Shown here: positions 23,567 through 31,794 of the stretch, piece after piece
How positions within the stretch are numbered: position 1 is the stretch's first letter
Layout: every line of letters starts with the position of its first letter
Source of the DNA: Kumtagia ephedrae
GTDB taxonomy: Bacteria > Pseudomonadota > Alphaproteobacteria > Rhizobiales > Rhizobiaceae
Direction of reading: 5' to 3'
Assembly: GCF_003012745.1 (NCBI RefSeq)
Contig: NZ_PXYK01000002.1
Coordinates: 186,001-250,000 of the forward strand
DNA: 64,000 nt
Program-made: the position numbers and the translations under genes
Notes under the pieces: model-generated
What the model was told of the DNA's origin: nothing
The model's database searches: none
Seen by the model: the letters and a program-made list of their open reading frames with translations, nothing else

Positions 23567-24604
23567 CTAATTGCCGGCCTGCTCGGCCTTGGCGATCTCG
23601 GCACGGAACTCGGCGAGCACCGCTGCCGGATCGGCGACGCCCTTGGCCTTGGCGCGCTTGATCCAGTCCTCCTCGATCGGCCTGACGACCTCCTTCAGGC
23701 CGTCTACGAAGGCCTTGTCGGCGGTCACGATCTCGTAGTTGTTGTCGGCGAGCACCTTCATGCCGTCGACCTCGCGGCGATGGAACGCCGAGCCGACGGA
23801 ATGGCCGAGCTTCTCGACGGTGATGGCGAGGATCGCCTTCTGGTCCTGCTCGGAAATCTCGGCCCATTTGTCGGGATTGATCGCCATGATGTGCGCGGAA
23901 TTGGCCATGCCGCCGGGCACCACGGTGGCGTATCTCATCAGGCCGGTTGCATTGTTCACGACCACCGTGTCGGCCTGGGTGACCTGGCCGTCGATGGCGC
24001 CGGTCGACAGCATCTCGAAGGCTTCCATCGACGACTTCAGGATGGGCACGCCGCCGACGGTCGTGAGTATGGCGGTGATGATGCCGTTGGGGCTGCGCAG
24101 CTTGAGGCCCTTGAGGTCGTCGATCTTCGTGACCGGCCGCCGGTTGTTGAAGGGCTGCACCGCGGTGATGTTCCACATTGTGATCGGGAAGACGCCGTCG
24201 AACTCGTTGAGCGCCAGAAAATGCTTGCGGTAGATGCGTTCGAAGACGAGCGACATTTTCGACGCGTCGTCGCCGAGCAGCGGCAGCTCGCCCATCTCCA
24301 TCAGCGGGAAGCGCCCGGGCGTATAGGCGGGGATGATGAAGGACATGTCGGCGAGACCGTCGCGCACCACGTCGTATTGGCTGAGCGCGGTGCCGACCGT
24401 CTTCGGCAGCACCTCGACCTTGACGCGGCCCTCCGTGACCTTCTCGATGTCGGCGAACCAAGGGACGAACTGTTCCTGCACCAGCCAGTGGCCGACCGGA
24501 AGCCAGGAGGAATAGCGAAGCGTAACCTCCTGGGCGGCAGCCGCGCCCGCGCAAAATGCGATTGCCGCTACCATGGCGAAGCCGGCAAGTCTCTTCAGGA
24601 ACAT
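23567..24604 (-). CDS. dctP: TRAP transporter substrate-binding protein (DctP family)
   Basis: 345 residues with an N-terminal signal peptide (LKRLAGFAMVAAIAFCAGAAAAQ) and the DctP layout: LRYSSWLP near the mature N-terminus, VEVLPKTVG, LADMSFIIPAYTPGRF, DLKGLKLRSPN, VPILKSSMEAFEMLSTGAIDGQ and DKWAEISEQDQKAI. It catches the substrate in the periplasm and hands it to DctQM. A near-twin gene lies 47 bp upstream, so this transporter has two receptors. The ATG follows GGAG. Between this gene and dctQ lies a P450 gene, an unusual insertion in a TRAP operon. Confidence 0.92.
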   Translation of the reverse strand: MFLKRLAGFAMVAAIAFCAGAAAAQEVTLRYSSWLPVGHWLVQEQFVPWFADIEKVTEGRVKVEVLPKTVGTALSQYDVVRDGLADMSFIIPAYTPGRFPLMEMGELPLLGDDASKMSLVFERIYRKHFLALNEFDGVFPITMWNITAVQPFNNRRPVTKIDDLKGLKLRSPNGIITAILTTVGGVPILKSSMEAFEMLSTGAIDGQVTQADTVVVNNATGLMRYATVVPGGMANSAHIMAINPDKWAEISEQDQKAILAITVEKLGHSVGSAFHRREVDGMKVLADNNYEIVTADKAFVDGLKEVVRPIEEDWIKRAKAKGVADPAAVLAEFRAEIAKAEQAGN

Positions 24605-24651
24605 CTGTCACTCCGGTGGTTGGGGAAGCGGTTCATCGCAGGCCTGGTCGG

Positions 24652-25674
24652 TCAGTCGCCCGCCTTTGCCGATGCGGCGCGAAGCTCGGCGAGCACGGCG
24701 GCGGGGTCGGCGATGCCTTTCTGCCTGGCGGCGTCGATCCATTTCTGCTCCACCGGCGCAAGCACGGTCTTCAGCCTGGCGCCCTCCTCCGGGCTCAGCG
24801 TGTCGATCGCATAGCCCTTCGCCTTCATCGCCTCGAAGGCCTCGGCGTTCTCGCGCGCATAGGATTCGCCCACGGTCCTGGCGAGGCTCTCACCCGAGAT
24901 CGCCAGGATCGCCTTCTGGTCCTCCGGCGCGATCTCGTTCCATTTGTCCTGGTTGACGATGGTCGCGTGGACCGTGTTGAAGAGGCCGTCCGGCACGACG
25001 GTGAAGCTGTCGAGGAAATCTATCCCATTGGCCGAGACCACGGTCTCGGGGATCATCAGGCTGCCGTCGATGGCACCCGTCGACAGCAGCTCGAAGGTCT
25101 CCGCCGCCGATTTGAGGATGGGCACGGCGCCGAGCAGGTTGAGCGCCTCGGTGGCGGCGTTGGACGCACTCCTGAGCTTCAGGCCCTTGAAGTCGGCGAC
25201 AGCCTGGACCTTCTTGCCGCGGGTCGCGACATGGCCGGCGCTGCCGGTATAGACAGCCAGGAGGGCCACGCCGTCGAACTCCCCGGCGCCGGCGAAATGC
25301 TGCATGTAAAGGCGATGGAAGGCCGGGCCGGTCGAGGTCGTGTCGCCGGTGAGCGGCAGCTCGCCCATCTCCGCAAGCGTGAAACGGCCGGGCGTGTAGC
25401 CGACGACGATCCAGCTCATGTCCGCCAGCCCGTCATGGACGACGTCGAACTGGCTTTGCGGCGTGCCGACCGTCTTGGGCAGGATGTCGACCTTCACCCT
25501 GCCCTCGGTGACGGTCTCGATCTCCTCGAGATAGGGCACGATGTTGCTGGCGACGTACCAGTGGCTGGTCGGCAGCCAGGAGGAGTAGCGGATCGTCACC
25601 GTGTCGGCGAAGGCCGAGCCGGCGCACAGCAGCATGGCGCATGCGCAAGCCAGCGAGAGCAGTTTCCCTATCAT
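24652..25674 (-). CDS. TRAP transporter substrate-binding protein (DctP family, paralogue)
   Basis: 340 residues, a paralogue of the next gene. It has a signal peptide (LLSLACACAMLLCAGSAFA), IRYSSWLPTSHWYV, VDILPKTVGTPQSQFDVVHD, WIVVGYTPGRF, DFKGLKLRSAS and VPILKSAAETFELLSTGAIDGS. The ligand-arginine region around GLKLRS is conserved in both copies, as expected for carboxylate binding. Two receptors for one membrane unit suggest related substrates, for example stereoisomers or a homologous pair. Strong GGGAGGGAG Shine-Dalgarno. Upstream (minus strand) lie a shared-type dyad and a SnoaL-like gene. Confidence 0.92.
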   Translation of the reverse strand: MIGKLLSLACACAMLLCAGSAFADTVTIRYSSWLPTSHWYVASNIVPYLEEIETVTEGRVKVDILPKTVGTPQSQFDVVHDGLADMSWIVVGYTPGRFTLAEMGELPLTGDTTSTGPAFHRLYMQHFAGAGEFDGVALLAVYTGSAGHVATRGKKVQAVADFKGLKLRSASNAATEALNLLGAVPILKSAAETFELLSTGAIDGSLMIPETVVSANGIDFLDSFTVVPDGLFNTVHATIVNQDKWNEIAPEDQKAILAISGESLARTVGESYARENAEAFEAMKAKGYAIDTLSPEEGARLKTVLAPVEQKWIDAARQKGIADPAAVLAELRAASAKAGD

Positions 25675-25800
25675 CGCGTCTCCCTCCCTGCCGGCCTACA
25701 GGCGTGGGCTAGCCCGGCATGCCCGCCGAGGCGGCCGCAGTCCCGATGGGACTCCTGAACTTCAGTGGCGGCGAGAATGGCGGCGGCGACAAATTTGTCT

Positions 25801-25820
25801 GTCCCCCACCGGGTGACAGA
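25801..25820. promoter_or_regulatory. Shared-type dyad, near-perfect palindrome
   Basis: The most symmetric copy: arms CTGTC...GACAG, internal CCC/GGG pairs and only isolated mismatches. It lies just after the SnoaL-like gene and about 130 bp upstream of the minus-strand dctP pair. No clear TAnnnT box is seen at 19 nt (CATTCT is the nearest on the minus strand). Confidence 0.45.
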
Positions 25821-25826
25821 TGGGTC

Positions 25827-26378
25827 TCACCAGATCGGCCCGCGCCCGAACATCGGCAGCTCGCGGTAGGAGACGTCGTCGGGGCCGGGCAGGCTCGGAC
25901 GCAGGATCATGTGCCTGGGCTGCGAGGGATCCGGCGGCGCGGCGCGGCTCTCCCTCAGCCAGTCGCGGGTGACGCCGCGATAGGCGATGCGCCAGACGCC
26001 GTCGCGGCACTCGTAGCGGTTGAAGGTGCGCGAGCCGGCGGTGACCTCCTCGCCATTGGGGCGGCGATGATAGGAGATGCGGTGCGTCTCGCCCTCCGCC
26101 TTGTCGCCCTCCACCTTGTACCACTCGTTGAGCACGTAATGCGCCGTCACCTCGAACTGCGCGAGATAGCCGGAGAAGATGTAGTCGACCCATTCGTAGC
26201 CGGTTCCCTGCCAGGCATCGCCGTGGTCCTCGATGGCGTCCGCAAAGAAGATCGAGCGGATCAGCTCGGGGTCGCGGCGGTCGATGCCACGGCAATAGGC
26301 CATCTCCAACTCGTGCAACCGCTCCTTGATCAGCAGCTTCTCGACTTCGGATTGCAGACGCTGTTCCATTCGACACAT
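25827..26378 (-). CDS. SnoaL/NTF2-like protein
   Basis: 183 residues from MCRMEQRLQSEVEKLL, preceded by AGGAAGG; a start at the second ATG (MEQ) is possible. SnoaL_4-type NTF2 fold: ERLHELEMAYCRGIDRRDPELIRSIFFADAIEDHGDAW, then FEVTAHYVLNEWYKVEGDKAEGETHRISYH and FNRYECRDGVWRIAYRGVT. The tyrosine/aspartate pair in AYCRGIDRRD is common in this subgroup. It is the first gene on the minus strand before the TRAP operon and is divergent from a WrbA-type gene. Probably another ligand-binding or isomerising protein of the pathway; a hydroxylating dioxygenase small subunit is less likely because no large subunit is present. Confidence 0.8.
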   Translation of the reverse strand: MCRMEQRLQSEVEKLLIKERLHELEMAYCRGIDRRDPELIRSIFFADAIEDHGDAWQGTGYEWVDYIFSGYLAQFEVTAHYVLNEWYKVEGDKAEGETHRISYHRRPNGEEVTAGSRTFNRYECRDGVWRIAYRGVTRDWLRESRAAPPDPSQPRHMILRPSLPGPDDVSYRELPMFGRGPIW

Positions 26379-26428
26379 CCCGGCCTTCCTGAGGTTGCCG
26401 ATCAGGACGCCAGCCGGCCCGAACGTCT

Positions 26429-26473
26429 GTCCCCGCCCGAAGGTGCATAGGCGACGGGCACCGTTGCTACGTT
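26429..26473 (+). promoter_or_regulatory. Shared dyad plus -10-like box (copy 5)
   Basis: GTCCCC...GGTGCAT (26429-26448) is followed after exactly 19 nt by TACGTT (26468-26473). The predicted start of transcription is about 20 nt before the TTG start of the WrbA-like gene. It also lies 50 bp from the divergent SnoaL-like gene start. Confidence 0.45.
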
Positions 26474-26499
26474 TGTCCGCGAACATGGAGGTATGCCGC

Positions 26500-27120
26500 T
26501 TGGCAAAAATCGCGATCGTCTATTACAGCAGCACCGGCCACCACTACGCGCTGGGCAAAGCCATCGAAGAGGGCGCGCGCGCCGAAGGGGCGGAGACGCG
26601 CCTGCGCAAGGTGCGGGAACTCGCCCCCGACGCGGCGATAGACAGCCGCCCCGGCTGGCGCGAGAACCTGGAGGCGACCAGCCATGTGGAGGAAGCGGCT
26701 CTTGCCGACCTCGAATGGGCCGACGGCTTCGTCTTCGGCACGCCGACCCGCTTCGGCCTGCCTTCGGCGCAGCTCAAGCAGTTCCTCGACCAGACCGGCG
26801 GGCTGTGGGCGCAGGGCAAGCTGCAGGACAAACCGGTGAGCATGTTCTGCGGCGCCGGCAATCCGCATGGCGGACAGGAGGCGACGCTGCTGACGCTCGC
26901 CACCGTGTTCTATCACTGGGGTTCGGTCATCGTGCCGACGGGCTACACCGACCCTTCGCTCAAGCCGGCGGGCGGCAATCCCTACGGCGTGAGCTTCACC
27001 GCGTCGAAGGACGGGCTGCCGGCCGAAGCGGCGGAAGCCGGCCGCTATCTCGGCCGCCGCATCGCCCGCTTTGCCGAGGCGCTGGCGGCGGCGCGCGAGC
27101 GCATCCAGGGCCGCGGCTGA
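26500..27120 (+). CDS. wrbA: WrbA-family NAD(P)H:quinone oxidoreductase
   Basis: 206 residues from the TTG at 26500, which lies 8 nt after GGAGG and gives the usual family N-terminus AKIAIVYYSSTGHHYALGKAI. An ATG 15 bp upstream is the alternative but overlaps the Shine-Dalgarno. The FMN-phosphate loop YYSSTGH, GTPTRFGLPSAQLKQFLDQTGGLW and GYTDPSLKPAGGNPYG are diagnostic for the flavodoxin-like WrbA quinone reductases. It would reduce quinones by two electrons, which fits protection against quinones formed during P450 attack on aromatic rings. An MFS transporter gene follows on the same strand with its own candidate promoter. Confidence 0.9.
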   Translation: MAKIAIVYYSSTGHHYALGKAIEEGARAEGAETRLRKVRELAPDAAIDSRPGWRENLEATSHVEEAALADLEWADGFVFGTPTRFGLPSAQLKQFLDQTGGLWAQGKLQDKPVSMFCGAGNPHGGQEATLLTLATVFYHWGSVIVPTGYTDPSLKPAGGNPYGVSFTASKDGLPAEAAEAGRYLGRRIARFAEALAAARERIQGRG

Positions 27121-27137
27121 AACGCCGGCAGCCTAGC

Positions 27138-27182
27138 GTCCCTGTCCCGCAGGACAGATGCTCGACGGGGACCGCCTAGTCT
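27138..27182 (+). promoter_or_regulatory. Shared dyad plus -10-like box (copy 6)
   Basis: GTCCCT...AGGACAG (27138-27157) is followed after exactly 19 nt by TAGTCT (27177-27182), with the MFS start codon at 27209. Inside the dyad, CTGTCC-CGCA-GGACAG is itself a perfect palindrome. Confidence 0.55.
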
Positions 27183-27208
27183 GGCCCCGCATCAAAGGGA
27201 GGCGCGCG

Positions 27209-28474
27209 ATGCTGACCAACGGTCCGGATGCCGACGCATCGGCACGCCTGTCGGCGCAGGCGCAATATGCGGCGTCGGCGCTGGTGCTCTTCCTGACGCT
27301 TCTCGGCAGCCACCTCGCCACCCCGCTCTATCCGCTGTGGCAGGTCGAGTTCGGGCTGAGCACGTCGGCGATCACGCTGATATTCGCCTGCTACCCGCTC
27401 GGCGTCACCGCCGGCCTTCTGTTCGGCGGCCGCCTCGGCGACCAGCTCGGCCGCAAGCCGCTGATCCTGGCCGGCATCCTGGTGACCGCCCTTTCAAGCC
27501 TGACCTATCTGGCGGCGACCGGCATGGCCTATCTGGTCGCCGCGCGCCTGCTCAACGGCATCGCCATCGGCCTGATGAGCGGACCGGCCGTCGCGGCGAT
27601 CGTCGAACTGCATCCGCGCGGCGACCGCTCCGAGGCCTCGCGCATCGGCGCCATCGCGACGCTCGCCTCCCCGGCGGTCGGCCTGCTGGTGGCGACGCTG
27701 GTCGTGCATTTCGGCAGCAGCCACGACACGGTGGTGATGCTGCCCTTCCTGCTGCAGCTATGCGGGTTGGCGGCGGCGCTTGGCCTGTTCCTCGCCTATC
27801 GTGAGACCATCCTGCCCGGCAGCCGCCGCGGTTTTCGGCAGACCTCCTTCGCGCCGCAGGGCCTTCGCGTCCCCGCCGAAATCCGGTCCGGCTTCGTCTT
27901 CGCATCGGTCACCGGCGCGCTGAGCTGGGCCAATACCGGCCTGTGGCTGGCGCTCGGCCCGGCACTGGTGTTCGACGTGCTCGGCGCCACCAACAAGCTG
28001 CTCGGCGGCCTCACCGTCGTGGCCTTCCTCACCACGGCGGGCGTCGTCCAGCTCTTCACCAAGGGCATGCCCTACCGGCGGGCGATCATGATCGGCATGG
28101 TGCTGGTGCCGCCCAGCCTCCTGCTCATCGTCGCGACCCTGATGTGGAAGTCGGCCGCCGGCCTCATCGCCGGCGCCGTCATGGCCGGCGCGGCGCAGGG
28201 ACTCTCCTGGATGGGCTGCTCGGAGCTGGTCAACCGCATCACGCCGTCCGAGATCCGCGCCTCGGTGCTGTCGGGCCTCTACATCAGCGGCTATTTCGGC
28301 GCCGCCGTGCCGATCGTCGTCACCGGCGTGATCGCCGACCGGCTCGGGCTGCTGCCGGCGATCGTCATCCTCAGCATCGGCTTCAGCGTGCTGGCGGTCT
28401 ATCTGGCGGTGCGCAACCGGTCGTTCAGCCGTGCCGAAGAGCGCGCGGCGCTCGCCGGCTCGGCTGCCGCGTGA
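27209..28474 (+). CDS. Major facilitator superfamily transporter
   Basis: 421 residues with 12 predicted membrane helices. The loop 2-3 MFS signature is GGRLGDQLGRKPL, preceded by YPLGVTAGLLFG. Later features are LLNGIAIGLMSGPAVAAIVELHPRGDRSEASR in helices 4-5 and GSRRGFRQTSFAPQGLR in the central cytoplasmic loop. The start was set at the ATG after AAAGGGAGG; a longer frame adds 17 polar residues. Proton-linked import or efflux of a small organic molecule is expected. It lies in the catabolic island under a copy of the shared promoter, so it probably moves the substrate, an intermediate or a toxic by-product. Substrate unknown. Confidence 0.88.
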   Translation: MLTNGPDADASARLSAQAQYAASALVLFLTLLGSHLATPLYPLWQVEFGLSTSAITLIFACYPLGVTAGLLFGGRLGDQLGRKPLILAGILVTALSSLTYLAATGMAYLVAARLLNGIAIGLMSGPAVAAIVELHPRGDRSEASRIGAIATLASPAVGLLVATLVVHFGSSHDTVVMLPFLLQLCGLAAALGLFLAYRETILPGSRRGFRQTSFAPQGLRVPAEIRSGFVFASVTGALSWANTGLWLALGPALVFDVLGATNKLLGGLTVVAFLTTAGVVQLFTKGMPYRRAIMIGMVLVPPSLLLIVATLMWKSAAGLIAGAVMAGAAQGLSWMGCSELVNRITPSEIRASVLSGLYISGYFGAAVPIVVTGVIADRLGLLPAIVILSIGFSVLAVYLAVRNRSFSRAEERAALAGSAAA

Positions 28475-28489
28475 CTGCCCGCCGGCACT

Positions 28490-28535
28490 GTCCCCGGCAG
28501 GGAGGACATAGCGCCGAGCCGCGGGCCGATAGGTT
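28490..28535 (+). promoter_or_regulatory. Shared dyad plus -10-like box (copy 7)
   Basis: GTCCCC...GAGGACAT (28490-28509) is followed after 20 nt by TAGGTT (28530-28535), 91 bp before the CoA transferase start. The box is the same as in copy 3. Confidence 0.5.
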
Positions 28536-28625
28536 TTTTGCAGTGCAAACCTGGCTCGCTGTGAAGCGGCTGCGGCCCTGACGGGAGCCGCCGCGACGAA
28601 GCAGCATCGTCTTCCGAGGACCGCC

Positions 28626-29843
28626 ATGACCGAACCTGCCCGGCACGGACCGCTGACCGGCCTGCGCGTCGTCGAGATCGGCCATTTCGTCGCCGCGCCC
28701 TTCTGCACGCGCATCCTGGGCGATCTCGGCGCCGACGTCATCAAGATCGAGCCGCCGGAGGGCGACCCGGTGCGGCAGTGGGGAGAACAGATCGACGGCA
28801 ACTCGCTGTGGTGGTCCATGCACGGCCGCAACAAGCGCTCGGTCACGCTCAACCTCAAGCAGCCGCGCGCCGCCGACATCGTGCTCAAGCTGGCCGAGAC
28901 GGCCGACGTGGTGGTGGAGAATTTCCGCCCGGGACAACTCGCCCGGCTCGGGCTCGGCGACGACGTGCTGCGCCGCGCCCGCCCCGACCTGGTGATCGCG
29001 CACATCTCCGGCTATGGCCAGGACGGACCTTACCGAGACCGCGCCGCCTTCGGCGTCATCGGCGAGGCGATCGGCGGCCTGCGCCATCTCAGCGACCATG
29101 CGCCGGGCACCTCCGACCTGCCGCCGGTGCGGGTCGGGGTCAGCATCGGCGATTCGCTCGCCGGGCTCTACGCCGCCTTCGGCATCGTCTCGGCGGTGTG
29201 GCAGCGCGACCGGGTCGGCGGCGACCGCAAGGGCCGCACGGCCGACGTGGCACTGACGGAAGCGGTGCTGAGCATGATGGAAGGCATGCTGCCCGAATAT
29301 GGCGCACTGGGAAAAATACGGCAGCCGACCGGCTCGCGCATCCCGACGGCAGCGCCCTCCAGCGCCTATCCGAGCGTCGACGGCCGGTGGATCCTGATCG
29401 CCGCCAACTCGGCGCCGCTGTTTTCCAGGCTCAGCACCCTGATCGGCCGGGCGGATCTGCCCGGCGACCCGAAGTTTGCCGACAACCGCTCGCGGGTGCA
29501 GAACGTCCAGGAACTCGACTCGATCATTGCGACCTGGACCCGGCAACTGCCTGTTGCCGACATCGAGCGCCGGCTGAACGAGGCCGACATCCCCTGCACG
29601 CAGGTCTATACGGCGGCCGAATGCGCCGCTGACCCGCAGTTCCTTCACCGCGGCATGGTGCGGACGGTGGAAGACAGGCTGTTCGGACAAGTCCTGCATG
29701 GCGGGGTGGTGCCGCACATCCCCGACGACCCCGGCGCGATCCGCTGGCCCGGACCGGCGATCGGCGAGCATACCGACGCGGTGCTCGGCGAAATCCTGCC
29801 GGCCGAGCAGATCTCGGTGCTGCGCAGGGAGGGCGTGATCTGA
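28626..29843 (+). CDS. CaiB/BaiF-type (family III) CoA transferase
   Basis: 405 residues. Family III signatures include LxGLRVVEIGHFVAAPFCTRILGDLGADVIKIEPPEGDP at the N-terminus (given here as a pattern), NKRSVTLNLK, VVVENFRPG, HISGYGQDGPYRDR, and VSIGDSLAGLYAAFG, where Asp176 is the expected nucleophile that carries CoA. It should transfer CoA from succinyl-CoA or a similar donor to a pathway acid. The stop codon overlaps the start of an HMG-CoA-lyase-like gene, so activation and cleavage are coupled. This pair is known in itaconate/citramalate-type and related branched-acid pathways. Confidence 0.9.
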   Translation: MTEPARHGPLTGLRVVEIGHFVAAPFCTRILGDLGADVIKIEPPEGDPVRQWGEQIDGNSLWWSMHGRNKRSVTLNLKQPRAADIVLKLAETADVVVENFRPGQLARLGLGDDVLRRARPDLVIAHISGYGQDGPYRDRAAFGVIGEAIGGLRHLSDHAPGTSDLPPVRVGVSIGDSLAGLYAAFGIVSAVWQRDRVGGDRKGRTADVALTEAVLSMMEGMLPEYGALGKIRQPTGSRIPTAAPSSAYPSVDGRWILIAANSAPLFSRLSTLIGRADLPGDPKFADNRSRVQNVQELDSIIATWTRQLPVADIERRLNEADIPCTQVYTAAECAADPQFLHRGMVRTVEDRLFGQVLHGGVVPHIPDDPGAIRWPGPAIGEHTDAVLGEILPAEQISVLRREGVI

Positions 29844-30757
29844 TGGCTGAAGCAGCCGGGCAGTCTGTCGAGATCGTCGAGGTGGGGCCGCGCGACGGCT
29901 ATCAGGGGATCGGGCCGTTCATTCCGACCGCGACCAAGATCGCCTTCCTCGAACGCCTGGCGGCGACGGGCCTTTGGCGGATCGAGATCGGCTCCTTCGT
30001 CAGCGCCACGGCCTTGCCGCAGCTGAGCGACACCGCCGAGGTTCTTGGCGCCTGCGCCGGGATCGCCGGCATCCGGCCGCAGGTGCTGGTGCCCAACGAG
30101 AAATACGGCCGGGCCGCGCTCGCCGCGGGATCGACCTTCCTGGCCTTCGTGCTGTCGGTTTCGGAGGCGCACAACCGCAGCAACGTGCGCCGGCATCTGC
30201 TGGAATCGGTGGAGGAATACCGCCGCCTGATCGCCGCCCTGCCGGACGGCATCGACGTGCGGCTGAACCTGGCGACCTCCTTCGACTGCCCGTTCGACGG
30301 CCGCGTCGCAGAAGCCGACGTGCTGGCACTGCTGGAGGAACTGGTGCCGATCCTGCCCGATGCGGAGATCTGCCTGTGCGACACGACCGGGCGCGCCTCG
30401 CCCGACCATGTCGAGCGCCTGGTCGCAGCGTGTCACGCACGGTTCCCGCAGGCGCGGCGCTGGGCGCTGCATGCGCACGATACCTACGGGCTCGGCCTGG
30501 CGAATGTCTATGCCGCCTGGAAACAGGGTATTCGCGTTTTCGACGCATCCTTCGGCGGGCTCGGCGGCTGCCCCTTCGCGCCGGGGGCGACCGGCAATGT
30601 CGCGACGGAGGATCTTGCCTGGATGTTCCGGCGCATGGGAGTGGCGACGGGCGTCGATCTCGACGCGCTGGTGCCGGTCGCCTGCGACGGCGCGGCCATA
30701 CCCGGCGGGCTGCCGGGCGGGCGCGTCCGCCACGCGCTGACGGCTTCGGCGCGATAG
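29843..30757 (+). CDS. Hydroxymethylglutaryl-CoA lyase-like enzyme
   Basis: 304 residues of the DRE-TIM metallolyase fold. VEVGPRDG at the N-terminus carries the catalytic Arg-Asp, and HAHDTYGLGLAN provides metal-binding histidines. The C-terminal GGLGGCPFAPGATGNVATEDL loop has the catalytic Cys. It cleaves a 3-hydroxy-3-methylacyl-CoA to acetyl-CoA plus a keto product. The usual DGLQNE motif is DGYQGI here, suggesting a substrate other than HMG-CoA itself, such as a citramalyl-CoA-like ester. Translational overlap with the CoA transferase (TGATG at 29841) supports joint action as the exit step of the pathway. Confidence 0.85.
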   Translation: MAEAAGQSVEIVEVGPRDGYQGIGPFIPTATKIAFLERLAATGLWRIEIGSFVSATALPQLSDTAEVLGACAGIAGIRPQVLVPNEKYGRAALAAGSTFLAFVLSVSEAHNRSNVRRHLLESVEEYRRLIAALPDGIDVRLNLATSFDCPFDGRVAEADVLALLEELVPILPDAEICLCDTTGRASPDHVERLVAACHARFPQARRWALHAHDTYGLGLANVYAAWKQGIRVFDASFGGLGGCPFAPGATGNVATEDLAWMFRRMGVATGVDLDALVPVACDGAAIPGGLPGGRVRHALTASAR

Positions 30758-30777
30758 AGCCGAGGCCAGACCGGCCT

Positions 30778-31785
30778 TCAGATGGCGACGACAAGCTTGC
30801 CGAAATGCCCGCCGGAGCGCAGGCGTTCATAGGCTTCGGCCGCCTCCTCAAAGGCATAGACCCGGTCGACCACGGGTCGCATGCCGTTCTGGCCGATCGC
30901 CCGGTTCATGGCCCGGAACATGTCGCAACTGCCGACGGTGATGCCGGTCAGGCGGATGCAGCGGCTGATGATCGCCCTAGGGTCGATCGCCGAGCCGCCG
31001 GCGACGAAGCCGATCGACACGATCGCGCCGCCGACGCGCACCGCGCGGAACGATTTCTCCAGCGTGCCGGGGCCACCGACCTCGATCACAAGGTCGGCGC
31101 CCACGCCGTCCGTCAGATCGAGGACGGCACGATCCCAGCCGGGCTCGGCCGTGTGATCGAGCACATGGTCGGCGCCCAGCGCTGCGAGCCGCTCACGCTT
31201 TTCGGCGCTGCCGGAGGTGTGGATCACCCGCGCGCCCATGAGCTTGGCGAATTGCAGCGCCATCACCGAGACGCCCCCGCTGCCCTGCAGCACCACCGTC
31301 TCGCCGGGCCGCAGGCGCGCGACTTCGGTCAGCGCGTTCCAGGCGGTCAGCGCCGCGCAGGGCAGCGTCGCCGCCTCCTCGAACGACAGGTGCTCCGGAA
31401 CCGGAATAGCCGCATGCGCCGGCAGCACGACGTACTCGGCGAGCACGCCGTCGATCGAGCCGCCGAGCCCGCGCCTGCGCGCCGCAGCGGTGATCGGGCC
31501 GGAAATCCAGTCGGGATAGAAGGCGCCGGCGACGCGGTCGCCCACCGCGAGGCCGCCGACGCCTTCACCCAGCGCCATAACCTCGCCGGCGCCGTCCGAA
31601 AGCGGGATCAACGTATCCGGAATCCCTGATCCGTAGTGGCCGTCCGCAACCAGCAGGTCGCGATAATTGAGCGATGCCGCCCGCACGCGTACCAGCACCT
31701 CCCCACGCCCCGGCACCGGCTCGGGCAGATCGACGGGTTTCAAGTCCTTGCGGCCGGCTGATCCTGTCAGATGATATGCTCTCAT
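30778..31785 (-). CDS. Zinc-independent medium-chain alcohol dehydrogenase/quinone reductase family
   Basis: 335 residues of the MDR superfamily: RAASLNYRDLLVADGHYG near the N-terminus, LIPLSDGAGEVMALGEGV, GDRVAGAF, then VVLQGSGGVSVMALQFAKLMGARVIHTSGS as the Rossmann loop, and HFGKLVVAI at the end. The catalytic zinc ligands of classical alcohol dehydrogenases (Cys at the NYRD position, the GHE motif) are absent, as in NAD(P)H-dependent reductases of this family. It would reduce an enone or ketone. It is the last gene of a six-gene minus-strand operon, starting 9 bp after an SDR gene, and is convergent with the lyase gene. Confidence 0.85.
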   Translation of the reverse strand: MRAYHLTGSAGRKDLKPVDLPEPVPGRGEVLVRVRAASLNYRDLLVADGHYGSGIPDTLIPLSDGAGEVMALGEGVGGLAVGDRVAGAFYPDWISGPITAAARRRGLGGSIDGVLAEYVVLPAHAAIPVPEHLSFEEAATLPCAALTAWNALTEVARLRPGETVVLQGSGGVSVMALQFAKLMGARVIHTSGSAEKRERLAALGADHVLDHTAEPGWDRAVLDLTDGVGADLVIEVGGPGTLEKSFRAVRVGGAIVSIGFVAGGSAIDPRAIISRCIRLTGITVGSCDMFRAMNRAIGQNGMRPVVDRVYAFEEAAEAYERLRSGGHFGKLVVAI

Positions 31786-31794
31786 CGCGGCCGC

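Noticed and set aside
28425-29771. A 448-codon minus-strand frame opposite the CoA transferase
   Set aside because: Antisense shadow; the plus strand encodes a complete family III CoA transferase.
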